Of a stretch of 43,344 bases of DNA, positions 1 through 8,260 are shown one piece after another (the first letter of the stretch is position 1; every line of letters starts with the position of its first letter). The notes below the pieces were generated by a model. That model was not told the origin of the DNA. It was given only the letters and a program-made list of their open reading frames with translations, and ran no database searches. Origin of the DNA: Variovorax paradoxus (GTDB lineage: Bacteria; Pseudomonadota; Gammaproteobacteria; Burkholderiales; Burkholderiaceae_C); NCBI RefSeq assembly GCF_018614955.1, contig NZ_JAGGNV010000099.1, forward strand, positions 1-43,344. The letters are read 5' to 3'. A program made the translations under genes and the position numbers.

Positions 1-416
1 CGGCCAACAGGGGCAAGATCACAGCTCGATCACGCGCGCCGCCGACGCTCATGCGCTTGGGTTGCAATGATCTGTTGCTGGTGCGCTGCATAGCGTCTCA
101 ATCGGGTCAGTAGGAGAGCGCCGCTCGAGTACGTCATGCAGTCCGACGGGGACGCTAGCCGGAACATTCCCCAACGCGCGGGGCTTCTCCCCAAAGGCAA
201 CGATGAAGAAGTCCAGGTAGCCCGGAAAGCCATTGCGGCGGGAGCGACCCAAACAACGCGTACCAAACGCACGAGGCAGTCGGCAGCCGCCGTGAGCATG
301 GGCGTCGAGGCCTCACCCGATTGCTGATGGGCAGCGAGACGTTGCACGTCCTCACCCACTCACACACGCCCGTTCTGGTGCTGCGCTAAAGGAGGGGGAA
401 GGCCCAAAGGGGCCCC
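1..416. other. Leading stretch without a supported gene
   Basis: Short open frames occur on both strands here, but none has a convincing ribosome binding site, recognisable domain or consistent codon use. The stretch lies downstream of the tctA terminator, so it may hold the edge of a neighbouring degraded gene. I see nothing I can name. Confidence 0.4.
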
Positions 417-443
417 AACGAAAACGACACCCCGAGGGTGCCG
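417..443 (-). terminator. Rho-independent terminator after tctA
   Basis: Read on the minus strand, CGGCACCC pairs with GGGTGTCG (eight pairs, one G-U) around a three-base loop, followed directly by TTTTCGTT. It sits about 25 bases past the tctA stop, where a terminator for the tctBA unit is expected. Confidence 0.6.
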
Positions 444-466
444 TTGGAAACTCGCAAGAGAGGTGC

Positions 467-1984
467 TCAGGCTTCTTCCTCGTGGAAGGCTTCCTCGCGT
501 TTGGACTTGACCGCCGGCAGCAGCACGATCACCAGCAGAACCAGCGCGCAGACAAGCAATCCGGCCGAAATCGGTCGCGTGACGAACACGACCCAACTTC
601 CGCGCGACAGCAGCAGCGCGCGGCGCAGGTTCTCCTCCATCATCGGCCCGAGGATGAAGCCCAAGAGCAGCGGGGCCGGCTCGCACCCGACCTTGAAAAA
701 CCCATAGCCGATGAAACCGAAGATCGCGACCATCCAGATATCGAAAGTGTTGTTGTTGGTCGAGTACACACCGATCGCGCAGAACAGCACGATGGCCGGA
801 AACAGGAACTTGTAAGGCACCGACAGCAGCTTGATCCACATGCCGATCAGCGGCAGGTTCAGGATGATCAGCATGGCGTTGCCGAGCCACATCGAGGCGA
901 TCAGGCCCCAGAAGAGCTCGGGGTTGCTGGTCATCACCTGCGGGCCGGGCTGGATGTTGTGGATGGTCATCGCGCCGACCATCAGCGCCATCACGGCGTT
1001 GGGCGGGATGCCCAAGGTGAGCAGCGGGATGAAGGAGGTCTGCGCGCCGGCGTTGTTGGCCGACTCGGGCGCCGCCACACCGCGGATGTTGCCTTTGCCG
1101 AAGGGGACTTCGCCGGGGCGCAAGCGGGTCTTCTTCTCAATGGTGTAGGCGGCGAAGGCCGCCAGCAGCGCGCCGCCGCCCGGCAGGATGCCAAGGCCCG
1201 AGCCCAGCGCAGTGCCGCGCAGCACGGCGGGAACCATGTTCTTGAAGTCTTCCTTGGTCGGGAACAGACCGGTCACCCTGGCAGTGAACACTTCGCGCTC
1301 ATGCTCGGGGCGCGACAGATTGGCGATGATTTCGCCGTAGCCGAACACGCCCATGGCGATCACCACGAAGCCGATGCCGTCGGTGAGCTCGGGGATGTCG
1401 AAGCTGAAGCGCGCTACGCCCGAATTCACGTCGGTGCCCACCAGGCCCAAGAGCAGTCCCAGGACGATCATGCCGATGGCCTTGAGCAGCGAGCCCGAGG
1501 CCAGCACTACCGCGCCGATCAGGCCCAGGATCATCAGCGAGAAGTACTCGGCCGGGCCGAACTTGAAGGCCAGCTCGGTCAAAGGCGGCGCGAAGGCCGC
1601 CAGGATCAGCGTGCCGACGCAGCCGGCGAAGAAGGAGCCCAGGCCAGCCGCCGCGAGCGCCGGACCTGCTCGCCCCTTGCGCGCCATCTGGTAGCCGTCG
1701 ATCACGGTCACGACCGACGAGGATTCGCCCGGCAGGTTGACCAGGATTGCGGTGGTGGAGCCGCCGTACTGGGCGCCGTAGTAGATGCCCGCCAGCATGA
1801 TCAGTGCCGACACCGGCGGCAGCGCGTAGGTGGCGGGCAGCAGCATCGCGATGGTCGCGACCGGTCCGATGCCCGGGAGCACGCCGATCAGCGTGCCCAG
1901 AATGCAGCCCACCAGGCAGTACAGCAGGTTGGTGAAGGTAAAGGCGACGCCGAAACCGATCGACAGGTTGTGAATCAGATCCAT
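467..1984 (-). CDS. tctA: Tripartite tricarboxylate transporter large permease TctA
   Basis: This 505-residue inner-membrane protein is the large permease of a TTT-family secondary carrier, which imports citrate-like di- and tricarboxylates together with TctB and a periplasmic TctC receptor. The sequence is almost all hydrophobic helices. It carries the family's early glycine/proline-rich segment (LIGVLPGIGPVATIAMLLP, about residues 36-54) and the GGSTTAILVNLPGE segment near residue 74. Length matches the family (about 500). The ATG start has a GAGGA element upstream and lies 10 bases after the tctB stop, so the two genes form one operon. The substrate cannot be told from sequence, and no tctC receptor gene is next to it. 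Confidence 0.95.
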   Translation of the reverse strand: MDLIHNLSIGFGVAFTFTNLLYCLVGCILGTLIGVLPGIGPVATIAMLLPATYALPPVSALIMLAGIYYGAQYGGSTTAILVNLPGESSSVVTVIDGYQMARKGRAGPALAAAGLGSFFAGCVGTLILAAFAPPLTELAFKFGPAEYFSLMILGLIGAVVLASGSLLKAIGMIVLGLLLGLVGTDVNSGVARFSFDIPELTDGIGFVVIAMGVFGYGEIIANLSRPEHEREVFTARVTGLFPTKEDFKNMVPAVLRGTALGSGLGILPGGGALLAAFAAYTIEKKTRLRPGEVPFGKGNIRGVAAPESANNAGAQTSFIPLLTLGIPPNAVMALMVGAMTIHNIQPGPQVMTSNPELFWGLIASMWLGNAMLIILNLPLIGMWIKLLSVPYKFLFPAIVLFCAIGVYSTNNNTFDIWMVAIFGFIGYGFFKVGCEPAPLLLGFILGPMMEENLRRALLLSRGSWVVFVTRPISAGLLVCALVLLVIVLLPAVKSKREEAFHEEEA

Positions 1985-1994
1985 GGTGCGGTCC

Positions 1995-2483
1995 TCAGCC
2001 CGAGATGAAAGTGGGCCAGACCTGAATCTGGAGCTTGAGGGCCCAGATGAAGGCCACGTAGCTGCCGGCCGCCAGGATGGTGGCGAGAATGAGCACGTCG
2101 CGCAGCTTGAAGTGCTCGCCGGCCAGGCTGGAAATGATGGTCAGCGCGTAGATCGCGATGATCATGCCCATGGCCGGGACGCCGAAGCTCGGCAGGCCGC
2201 CGAGCAGCACGCCGAAGGCGAGGTTGGCCCCCAAGATGTAGGCCAACTGCTTCCAGGCCCATTTGCCGACCTTTTCGCCGTCGGTGGTTTCGAAGACGAG
2301 GCCAGAGAACACGATGCCCAGGCCGATCAGCGCCATCACGATGCCGAGCATCAGCGGAAAGTAGCCGGGCCCCATACGCGCACCGGTGCCCACGCTGTAG
2401 GTAGTCGCGCCCCATGCGAAGGCAATGCCGACGATGGTGAACATGAGACCCGCGAAAAAGTCTCTCTGACTCTTGATCTTCAC
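1995..2483 (-). CDS. tctB: Tripartite tricarboxylate transporter small permease TctB
   Basis: This is a 162-residue small permease of the TTT transporter, predicted to span the inner membrane four times and work with TctA just downstream. The N-terminal pattern (KSQRDFFAGLMFTIVGIAF, then GTGARMGPGYFP near residue 35) is typical of TctB. The start is a GTG preceded by GAGGGG at good spacing; no ATG fits. Upstream, where many such operons carry the tctC receptor gene, there is only non-coding sequence, so the receptor must be elsewhere or lost. Function by family is strong; substrate is unknown. Confidence 0.92.
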   Translation of the reverse strand: MKIKSQRDFFAGLMFTIVGIAFAWGATTYSVGTGARMGPGYFPLMLGIVMALIGLGIVFSGLVFETTDGEKVGKWAWKQLAYILGANLAFGVLLGGLPSFGVPAMGMIIAIYALTIISSLAGEHFKLRDVLILATILAAGSYVAFIWALKLQIQVWPTFISG

Positions 2484-2553
2484 GAAGTGTCCCCTCGAAA
2501 GTTTTCGAACAGCGCATTGTGTGGTCAGCTTCTGGTCACATTCGATGTGGATA

Positions 2554-2808
2554 CCACTTAGCGCAATGCTGGGGTTATCCCCACGTAAGGGGAAGCGCCG
2601 AAATGGACCGCGCTGCTACGGGCTGCCGCAGTACTTCGAGCGACTAGACTGGCGCGATGGCCAGATGCGCGATGGCCAGATGCGCAACGGCAAGATGCGC
2701 AACGGCAAGATGGTCGCCATCAAAGACACGCAGGTCACCTTGCACGAGGAGGACACTCAACGCGAGTGGAAGCCGCCCTACGTGCCATCGAAGCACCAGG
2801 CCCCATAA
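2554..2808 (+). CDS. Possible small repeat-containing protein, unknown
   Basis: An open plus-strand frame ends at 2808 and contains the five-residue repeats (RDGQM twice, RNGKM twice) followed by a natural-looking hydrophilic tail (VAIKDTQVTLHEEDTQREW). The start is unclear: ATG codons at 2545-2575 lack a good ribosome binding site, and a methionine inside the repeats could serve. I do not recognise the family. The multiple-of-three repeat unit and the intact frame through it argue for coding, but the gene may be a remnant. Confidence 0.3.
   Translation, partial: PLSAMLGLSPRKGKRRNGPRCYGLPQYFERLDWRDGQMRDGQMRNGKMRNGKMVAIKDTQVTLHEEDTQREWKPPYVPSKHQAP
2653..2712 (+). repeat. Four 15-bp tandem repeats
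   Basis: Two perfect copies of CGCGATGGCCAGATG are followed by two perfect copies of CGCAACGGCAAGATG. The unit is five codons long, and the array reads in frame on the plus strand as RDGQM, RDGQM, RNGKM, RNGKM inside an open frame that ends at 2808. Confidence 0.9.
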
Positions 2809-2966
2809 GCAATGCCGCAACGGCGCCGGCGCCGCGCTCCTCGGCGCCGGACGTAGACATCTCATTGCCGCGCCACCCACTTCAGTCAAGAGGGTGCTGA
2901 GCCCACGCTTACCGTGAGCATTGCGCGGCGGCTGGAGCTTGCGTTCGCCGTAGGCTGTCACGGTCC

Positions 2967-3655
2967 TCAGCTACGCCATGCCGCGCGTGCCGCGGCAATA
3001 ACATCGCGCTCCTGAGGTACGCGTCCCATCTGGCTGAGGCTGTCCGGCATTTCGACGAATGTCCACCTAATGATCCCAGATGCATCGATGAGGAACTGCC
3101 CTATCGCCAGTGCGGGGTGCACTCTTGCGGAGTGAAAGTCCGCTTCGGTCATCTGAAAATCATCCTTCGCATTGAGCGTCTTCATCGCAGCGATGATATT
3201 CATCGGCCGCGGCAGCTCAGGGTGCCCGGTTACAGAGTACTTCAGAACCTCGGCCATTGTGGCGGTCTGTGGCCACTTCAGGCTGGAGGGATCGGTGTCA
3301 TCGGGAAGAATTGCAGTTTCGCCGAGGCCGAACGATCGATGGGTTTCCACTCCGGGGTCGGCCACCACTATTACTTGCGTTGGCCAATACTGGAAGTACA
3401 ACCTCGCTCGAGCGTAGTGTTGACGACGACCACGATCTGCGCATGCTCGGCCTCAAGCCGCTCTTTCATTGACGTCAGAATCGAGATCTGACGCCGTGAG
3501 AACGGGCAGTGCAAACTTCTCATGAAAGCGATCAGCACGCTGCGGCCCATTGCGCGGAACTCGGCCAGCGATACAGCGCCTTCCTGATTCACAGTTGGAA
3601 GTGTGAGCTCTGGCGCCGACTCGCCAGGCTGCAGCACGTGCAAAGCGGCACTCAT
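2967..3655 (-). pseudogene. Peroxiredoxin-like (AhpC/TSA) gene with a frameshift
   Basis: Two minus-strand frames together make one redoxin-fold protein of about 228 residues. The first part (3655 to about 3405) starts MSAALHVLQPGESAPELTLP and holds the active-site-like segment RSLHCPFSRRQI near residue 50. The second part (about 3401 to 2967) continues from YFQYWPTQVIVVADPG to a normal C-terminus. The switch lies at a GG pair near 3402-3408 and needs one added base or two removed. Only one cysteine is seen at the active site, as in one-Cys thioredoxin-like peroxiredoxins. It is either a true pseudogene or a sequencing error. No partner gene is adjacent. Confidence 0.75.
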
Positions 3656-3941
3656 ACGACCCCCGATCTGTCCACTGTCCAGAGGCAGGGTAAGCCATCA
3701 ACGCGTGTTGAACAAGCAAGGGCTTTGCTTTCGGAAGGAAGCGCGCGGGAAAGGATTGGAACGTTCGGTTTGGCAGAATTTGTGCGGAGGCCCGCCGGAC
3801 GGGTCCCGTAGATCGCACCGGCGGGGCCAAAAACCGCTTCCGCTGCTGAGTCGTCTTCAGGCTGGACGCGATTGTTCGAATGATTCGAATGCCGGTCAGA
3901 TGCAAGTACTGTCGCGAAGCGGCCGTGCCGACGTGAGCGTC

Positions 3942-4928
3942 CTAGACCATACGATCGAGAAAGCTAGAGCGCAGCAGCACGTTTTCGCGATGGAATTCCA
4001 AGAAGCGTCGCTGCCCTGTCGAGAAGCTGCCCACTTGCGGCGGTCGCTCGGGCTCGATCCCCATCCTCACCAATGACTCGCGGTGCGCGACCGGCGACAC
4101 GATCACCTGCCCGTTGTCCTCGAAGGCGATGAAGCCGCGGTCGAACAGGTGGTCGATGCTCGGCGTGAGCAGCAGACCGTTCTCGCCATCCAGCCGTTCT
4201 TCGTGGGTTGCGTCGCGCCAGGGCTTGCAATGGCTTGCTCGCAGGTGCTCCTCGCGGTCTACCCCGGTGATCCGGCAGGCGTGCTCGATATTCATCACGC
4301 GCTTCTTGAAAAGCCCCTGACCGCGACGCGCCAGGACGATGGCTTGCCGGTCCGTCTCCAGCAGCGACAGGTCAGATTGAACCTTGTTCAGTTCGTGCTC
4401 TTCCCACTCCACCAAGCCGATGGCTGAGGCGGCCGATGATTGATCCGCTACGCGATAGCCTAAAACCAGATCGCGAGCCTCGGCGCCCAGCAGGTCGACC
4501 AGCGCGGCCGCGAGCCGGTCGGGGAGGCGGGTGAGATACACGCTCTGAAGGCCGGCCCCGTTGGGGCGCAACGGTGCATAGCGGTCTGGCAGCAGCGGCG
4601 CCAGCAGGGCCATGTGTTCGGAGGGTCTGATCGGCAAGCGCAGCTCGCTGAAGGGCACATCGACGCGCCAGCCGATCTTGTCCCAGTAGGCGCCGGCCAC
4701 GCCAAACTCCAGCGGCTTGGGCGCCTCGTAGGCATGCGACCCGGCGATACCGATAGCGCGGATGACGGTGTTCGCGAATGAGAACACGACGTCGCCCGGC
4801 GCCACTTCGCGCATGAAGTCGTAGAAGGGGTTCTGCGCCTGGTTGGCCTTGCGCTTCGGTGACCATAAGTAGCCGCCCCGGACTTCGTGGCGGTAGGTTT
4901 GGTTCTGGTTGACCCACCAATAGCGCAT
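3942..4928 (-). CDS. EVE-like plus HNH endonuclease protein
   Basis: This 328-residue protein joins an N-terminal EVE/PUA-like domain (start MRYWWVNQNQTYRHEVRGG, with GDVVFSF near residue 45 and IGIAGSHAYEAP near 60) to a C-terminal HNH nuclease domain of the HNH_2 type. The catalytic set is visible as H233 (ASHCKPW), N250 (GENGLL) and H260 (SIDHLFDRGF). In known families, EVE-like domains read modified bases and HNH domains cut DNA, so a modification-dependent restriction enzyme is a reasonable inference. The gene follows a NERD-domain gene by 68 bases on the same strand, probably as one unit. No methyltransferase lies nearby, which also fits a type IV-like activity. Confidence 0.85.
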   Translation of the reverse strand: MRYWWVNQNQTYRHEVRGGYLWSPKRKANQAQNPFYDFMREVAPGDVVFSFANTVIRAIGIAGSHAYEAPKPLEFGVAGAYWDKIGWRVDVPFSELRLPIRPSEHMALLAPLLPDRYAPLRPNGAGLQSVYLTRLPDRLAAALVDLLGAEARDLVLGYRVADQSSAASAIGLVEWEEHELNKVQSDLSLLETDRQAIVLARRGQGLFKKRVMNIEHACRITGVDREEHLRASHCKPWRDATHEERLDGENGLLLTPSIDHLFDRGFIAFEDNGQVIVSPVAHRESLVRMGIEPERPPQVGSFSTGQRRFLEFHRENVLLRSSFLDRMV

Positions 4929-4996
4929 GTGTGACTGTACGTGGCCCTGGGGCTACGGCCTGGCGCTCCGGACTTTCGCCTCCGCACGTGCTGTGC

Positions 4997-5920
4997 TCAA
5001 GACGCGTTCTCCTTCTTCGAATACTTCGGAGCGACCGTACGGCAACGCTGCTGAACTTGGTGCGCGATGCGTTGAACGTCCTGATCTGACAAGGGCTGGG
5101 CACCACGCGACCTCAGAAGCTGAGGCAGTTGCCTCCCGCTGTAAACGCTGACATTGCCCCTACCGCTGAGCTCGACGAACCATCCGGGCAGCGCCAGAAC
5201 CGGAAGCGCATGAACCGGGCTGCCGGTGGCGTTCGTCAACCACTTGGCGAGCCATTCGGCCTGACGCTCAGCCTGCTCGAGCGGCTCCTTGGTCGTCCAT
5301 GTCGGGAACTTCAGAACCTTGCCGTCGAAGGCTACGCTTGCATCGGCCCGACCCTGTCCTCGCTTCGGCTTCGTGAAACCCTTAGTCTCAACTGCGAATA
5401 GCCCTTCTGCTGCGATCACCACATGGTCGATGTTGAAGTTCGTCGCCGGGAAATCATGGAAGACAAAGGCGCCCTGGCGCATCAGTTGGTCGAGTTCCTG
5501 CCCCACCGCAAGTTCGGCGTCGTAGCCGGCCTTGAGCTTGTCGAGCTTCTCGCCCGCTCTCCAGAGTCTGCGCACCATGAAGGCCACGAAGCTCATGGCG
5601 AGGACCGCATAGATCGGACCCAGATGCATCATCCCCTGCAGGCCACGCAGATGGCTCTGCGCGAGGAAGACAGCGAGTGCCATCAACGGCACCAGCATCA
5701 GCAAGAACGCATCGCTGAGGACGTCGGTGCCCGCTTCATCAATCTGATCTCGCAGAGTATGCCCTGGGCTGCGGAGCAGGTCGATGCCGACAGGAGACCG
5801 GCGACGGGCCCTTGCACGGCGCTTGCGAACTACAAGAATGCCGATGGCTAGCAGCGGCCCGGCGAAGCTCGCGGCGAGCACGCCAACGATGATCACGATC
5901 TGCTGGGCGATCTCTCCCAT
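4997..5920 (-). CDS. NERD-domain membrane protein
   Basis: This 307-residue protein has an N-terminal membrane helix (MGEIAQQIVIIVGVLAASF), two further hydrophobic segments near residues 75-125, and a cytoplasmic NERD (nuclease-related) domain around residues 150-280. The NERD signature is clear: AELAVGQELDQL, then NFNIDHVVIAAEGLFAVETK with the D, E and K of a PD-(D/E)xK-like core. Length and order fit membrane-anchored NERD proteins. I chose the ATG at 5920 because its first bases overlap the stop of a small upstream ORF and the hydrophobic helix starts there. The frame is open further upstream but without sense. With the EVE-like/HNH gene behind it, it may belong to a nucleic-acid defence unit; the true role is unknown. 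Confidence 0.85.
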   Translation of the reverse strand: MGEIAQQIVIIVGVLAASFAGPLLAIGILVVRKRRARARRRSPVGIDLLRSPGHTLRDQIDEAGTDVLSDAFLLMLVPLMALAVFLAQSHLRGLQGMMHLGPIYAVLAMSFVAFMVRRLWRAGEKLDKLKAGYDAELAVGQELDQLMRQGAFVFHDFPATNFNIDHVVIAAEGLFAVETKGFTKPKRGQGRADASVAFDGKVLKFPTWTTKEPLEQAERQAEWLAKWLTNATGSPVHALPVLALPGWFVELSGRGNVSVYSGRQLPQLLRSRGAQPLSDQDVQRIAHQVQQRCRTVAPKYSKKENAS

Positions 5921-6051
5921 CACGTCGATCCGGGGAACTGCACCGCCATCACCACTTTGCGAGGGTCTAGCGCAAGGCGCACTCGCCGAGGCAACATCCA
6001 CACCAAGCCAATCATGTCCCCCAGCGGGCGGCATTTCATGTATCGCGACAT
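5920..6051 (-). CDS. Small 43-residue ORF coupled to the NERD gene
   Basis: An ATG at 6051 has a good AGGGA element about ten bases before it and opens a short, basic frame beginning MSRYMKCRPLGDMIGLVWML. It ends with a TGA that shares its A with the ATG of the NERD gene (TGATG), the usual layout of translational coupling. I do not recognise the product. It could be a true small protein or a leader peptide that sets NERD translation. Confidence 0.35.
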   Translation of the reverse strand: MSRYMKCRPLGDMIGLVWMLPRRVRLALDPRKVVMAVQFPGST

Positions 6052-6522
6052 GCGTTTCCCTCGTTGTTGTTCGTTCGGCAACACCGGACGTGAAGCCGGC
6101 ACTGTATCCAAGGAGGAGCTATAGATGCGATTTGGTTGCTGGGTCATGGGCGATTCCGTGACTATTGGCACATGGCATGCTCGAAGCACGCTGTTGGCAG
6201 ATGCGGCGATCCTGCCAGCGCTTCCAAACGGGAAGCCGGTCAGGCGAACGTCGAATATCGTGCATAGGCATCCGCGAGCAAAGGTACGGCCCGAAAGAGT
6301 CCTTTAGGCTTATATAGACGCCGAAGCCATCGCAACCGCGCGGCCTCGCGGCGCTGACCAGAATCAGCGTCCAGCAGATAAAGAGCATCCCGGTCCCCCC
6401 GTCACGGAAAGGACCAAGGACGCACTTCTGCTACTGCGCGCGGTGCGTGTTTTTGAATCTCCTGGATGTTGCTGCCCCAATCTGGCGGCGAGAGTGGCTT
6501 GACCAGAACCTATCGGCCTGCC
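6052..6522. other. Intergenic stretch, nothing recognised
   Basis: About 470 bases between the NERD unit and the DM13 remnant. The open frames are short and unconvincing, and I found no repeat, RNA gene or clear terminator. The promoter of the NERD unit probably lies in the first 150 bases, but no consensus boxes stand out. Confidence 0.4.
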
Positions 6523-6735
6523 CTACGCATGGGGACGAGTTCCAGACGCTCCGAGCCTGTCTGTCAGGTCGCGTCTGAACCGGCCGGTGAACTGCGCTTG
6601 GGCGGCCAGTGCCGTGACCTCGGCCTGCGCGGGTGCGGGCGGCGCCGTGAGGATGGGCAAGGCATAGATGCCCGCGCCGAAGCCCAATGCGGCCACCACC
6701 GCGTGCGAAACGATGAGGAGGAGGATCTTCTTCAC
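6523..6735 (-). pseudogene. Truncated DM13-type protein, N-terminal part
   Basis: From a GTG at 6735 the frame gives a signal-anchor (KKILLLIVSHAVVAALGFG) and then LPILTAPPAP and AQFTGRFRRDLTD, the usual opening of DM13-domain proteins. After that the similarity stops and the frame runs into unrelated residues and a stop after 70 codons. DM13 proteins are normally about twice as long or more, so the domain itself is lost. It lies 30 bases behind the peroxiredoxin gene on the same strand, probably as an old operon partner. Truncation rather than a simple frameshift is likely, because no other frame continues the domain. Confidence 0.6.
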
Positions 6736-6765
6736 GATGGATGCGGACAACGCGCGCGGACGAGG

Positions 6766-7302
6766 CTACACCGCACCCACGTACTCGCCACGGGCCGGGT
6801 AGTCCTTCGCCAGCGCGAAGTCGATCGCCGCCAGCAGTTCGTCGAAATGCGGCCGCGCGAACGGCATGGTCTGCACGGCGCCGTAGTAGAGCGTGCCGTC
6901 CGGGCGAACGATGAAGACACCGGGCTCGGAGAACAGCGCCGGCTCCTCGATGCCGATCGACGTGACGCCGCGCGAGGTGCTGACGTACAGGCCCCAGGCG
7001 CGCGCGTTCGCCAAGCCGAGTTCGTACCCCATGCGCAGGCCGGGCGCCTTCAGCTTGTCAGCCATCGCCTGCGCGCGTTCGCGGCCGTCGCTGGACAGGG
7101 CGATGACCTTCACGCCGCGCTTTTCGAACTCGGGCTGCAGCCGGCCTAACTCCAACAGGTACTTCAGGCAGATCGGGCAATGCAGGCCGCGGTAGAACAC
7201 GACCAGGGTGAAGTTCGGCGCAGCGTCCTCGACCAGCTTGAAGTTGCCATGGGCGAGCGTGGGCACGTGCAGCGTGGGTACGGGTTGGCGGGGCATCAGC
7301 AT
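6766..7302 (-). CDS. Peroxiredoxin-like AhpC/TSA family protein
   Basis: This 178-residue cytoplasmic thioredoxin-fold protein carries the active site RGLHCPICLKYLLEL near residues 46-60 (a CPIC pair), then VIALSSDGRERAQAMADKL and a VFIVRPDGTLYY strand, as in the peroxiredoxin-like family. It probably reduces peroxides or acts as a thiol oxidoreductase. I chose the ATG at 7302 because AAGGAG lies seven bases upstream; the longer open frame lacks a binding site. It is transcribed away from the AraC-type gene that starts at 7391, so the 88-base gap probably holds both promoters and the AraC-type protein is a likely regulator. Confidence 0.85.
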   Translation of the reverse strand: MLMPRQPVPTLHVPTLAHGNFKLVEDAAPNFTLVVFYRGLHCPICLKYLLELGRLQPEFEKRGVKVIALSSDGRERAQAMADKLKAPGLRMGYELGLANARAWGLYVSTSRGVTSIGIEEPALFSEPGVFIVRPDGTLYYGAVQTMPFARPHFDELLAAIDFALAKDYPARGEYVGAV

Positions 7303-7390
7303 GACGGGTCTCCTTGGAATGAGCCGGAGTCTACGGGCTTGGGTGAGACTTTGGGCCGCTGTTCGTCTCGATTGATATACGATACGTCTC

Positions 7391-8227
7391 ATGTCGGACC
7401 GTCTTTCCGCCTTACTGCAGCGCTTCGAGCTGAGCGCCCGTGTCTTTCACAGGGGTGCGCTGTGCGGCGTGAGCGCCTTCGACGCCGAGCACGGCGTGGG
7501 CCACCTGCACCTGCTGCGACACGGCACCCTCGGCGTCACCGATGTCCACGGGCAGCGCACGGTGCTCGACGAGCCGAGCGTGCTGTTCTTCGCCCGGCCA
7601 GCGGCACACCGTCTGGACGCCGATCCGGTGCAAGGCGCCGAGTTGGTGTGCGCCTCGGTCGAGTTCGGTGTCGGTGACGAGAACCCCTTGCTGCGTGCCC
7701 TGCCCGCCCGGCTGCTCGTGCCGTTGGCTCGTCTGCCCGGGCTGGACCTCACGCAACAGCTGTTGTTCGGCGAGGCCTTCCGCCAACGCTGCGGCCACGA
7801 CGCCGTGGTGAACCGCCTGACCGAGGTGCTGGTGATCCAGGTGTTGCGCTATGCCATCGAGCAGCGCCTGGTCGACGGCGGCCTGATGGCGGGCCTGGCC
7901 GACCCGCGGCTGCACAAGGCGCTCAGCGCCGTGCACGCCGAGCCCGCGCGCGCCTGGACGCTGGAATCAATGGCTGCCGAGGCCGGCATGTCGCGTGCGC
8001 GTTTTGCGGCGCACTTCGCGCAGCTGGTTGGTGTGCCGCCGGGTGAATACCTCACCGGGTGGCGTCTCGGGCTGGCGCGCACCATGCTGCGCCGGGGGCT
8101 GCCGGTGAAACAGGTGGCCGTGGAAGTGGGCTACGCCAACGCCAGCACGCTGGGGCGCGTCTTCTCGCAGTGCTTGGGGCAAAGCCCGACCGCCTGGCAG
8201 CAACGCGACGGCGCGGCGCGGGCCTGA
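7391..8227 (+). CDS. AraC-family transcriptional regulator
   Basis: The 278-residue protein has an N-terminal cupin-type sensor region (residues about 10-150; GHLHLLRHGTLGV, then the PSVLFFARPAAHRL strand) and a C-terminal AraC double helix-turn-helix (about 175-270). The second HTH is classic: VKQVAVEVGYANASTLGRVF followed by GQSPTAWQ. The subgroup resembles AraC proteins with an AraC-binding-like N-domain that control nearby oxidoreductase genes. It is divergent from the peroxiredoxin gene and is followed 33 bases later by a HAD hydrolase on the same strand. Its effector cannot be told from the sequence. Confidence 0.92.
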   Translation: MSDRLSALLQRFELSARVFHRGALCGVSAFDAEHGVGHLHLLRHGTLGVTDVHGQRTVLDEPSVLFFARPAAHRLDADPVQGAELVCASVEFGVGDENPLLRALPARLLVPLARLPGLDLTQQLLFGEAFRQRCGHDAVVNRLTEVLVIQVLRYAIEQRLVDGGLMAGLADPRLHKALSAVHAEPARAWTLESMAAEAGMSRARFAAHFAQLVGVPPGEYLTGWRLGLARTMLRRGLPVKQVAVEVGYANASTLGRVFSQCLGQSPTAWQQRDGAARA

Positions 8228-8260
8228 CCCGCGCCGCCTTACTTACACCGAGGACACCGC

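Noticed and set aside
482..2008. 508-codon plus-strand open frame opposite tctA
   Set aside because: It is an antisense shadow of tctA with extreme Arg/Gln/His content and no domain; TctA itself is beyond doubt.
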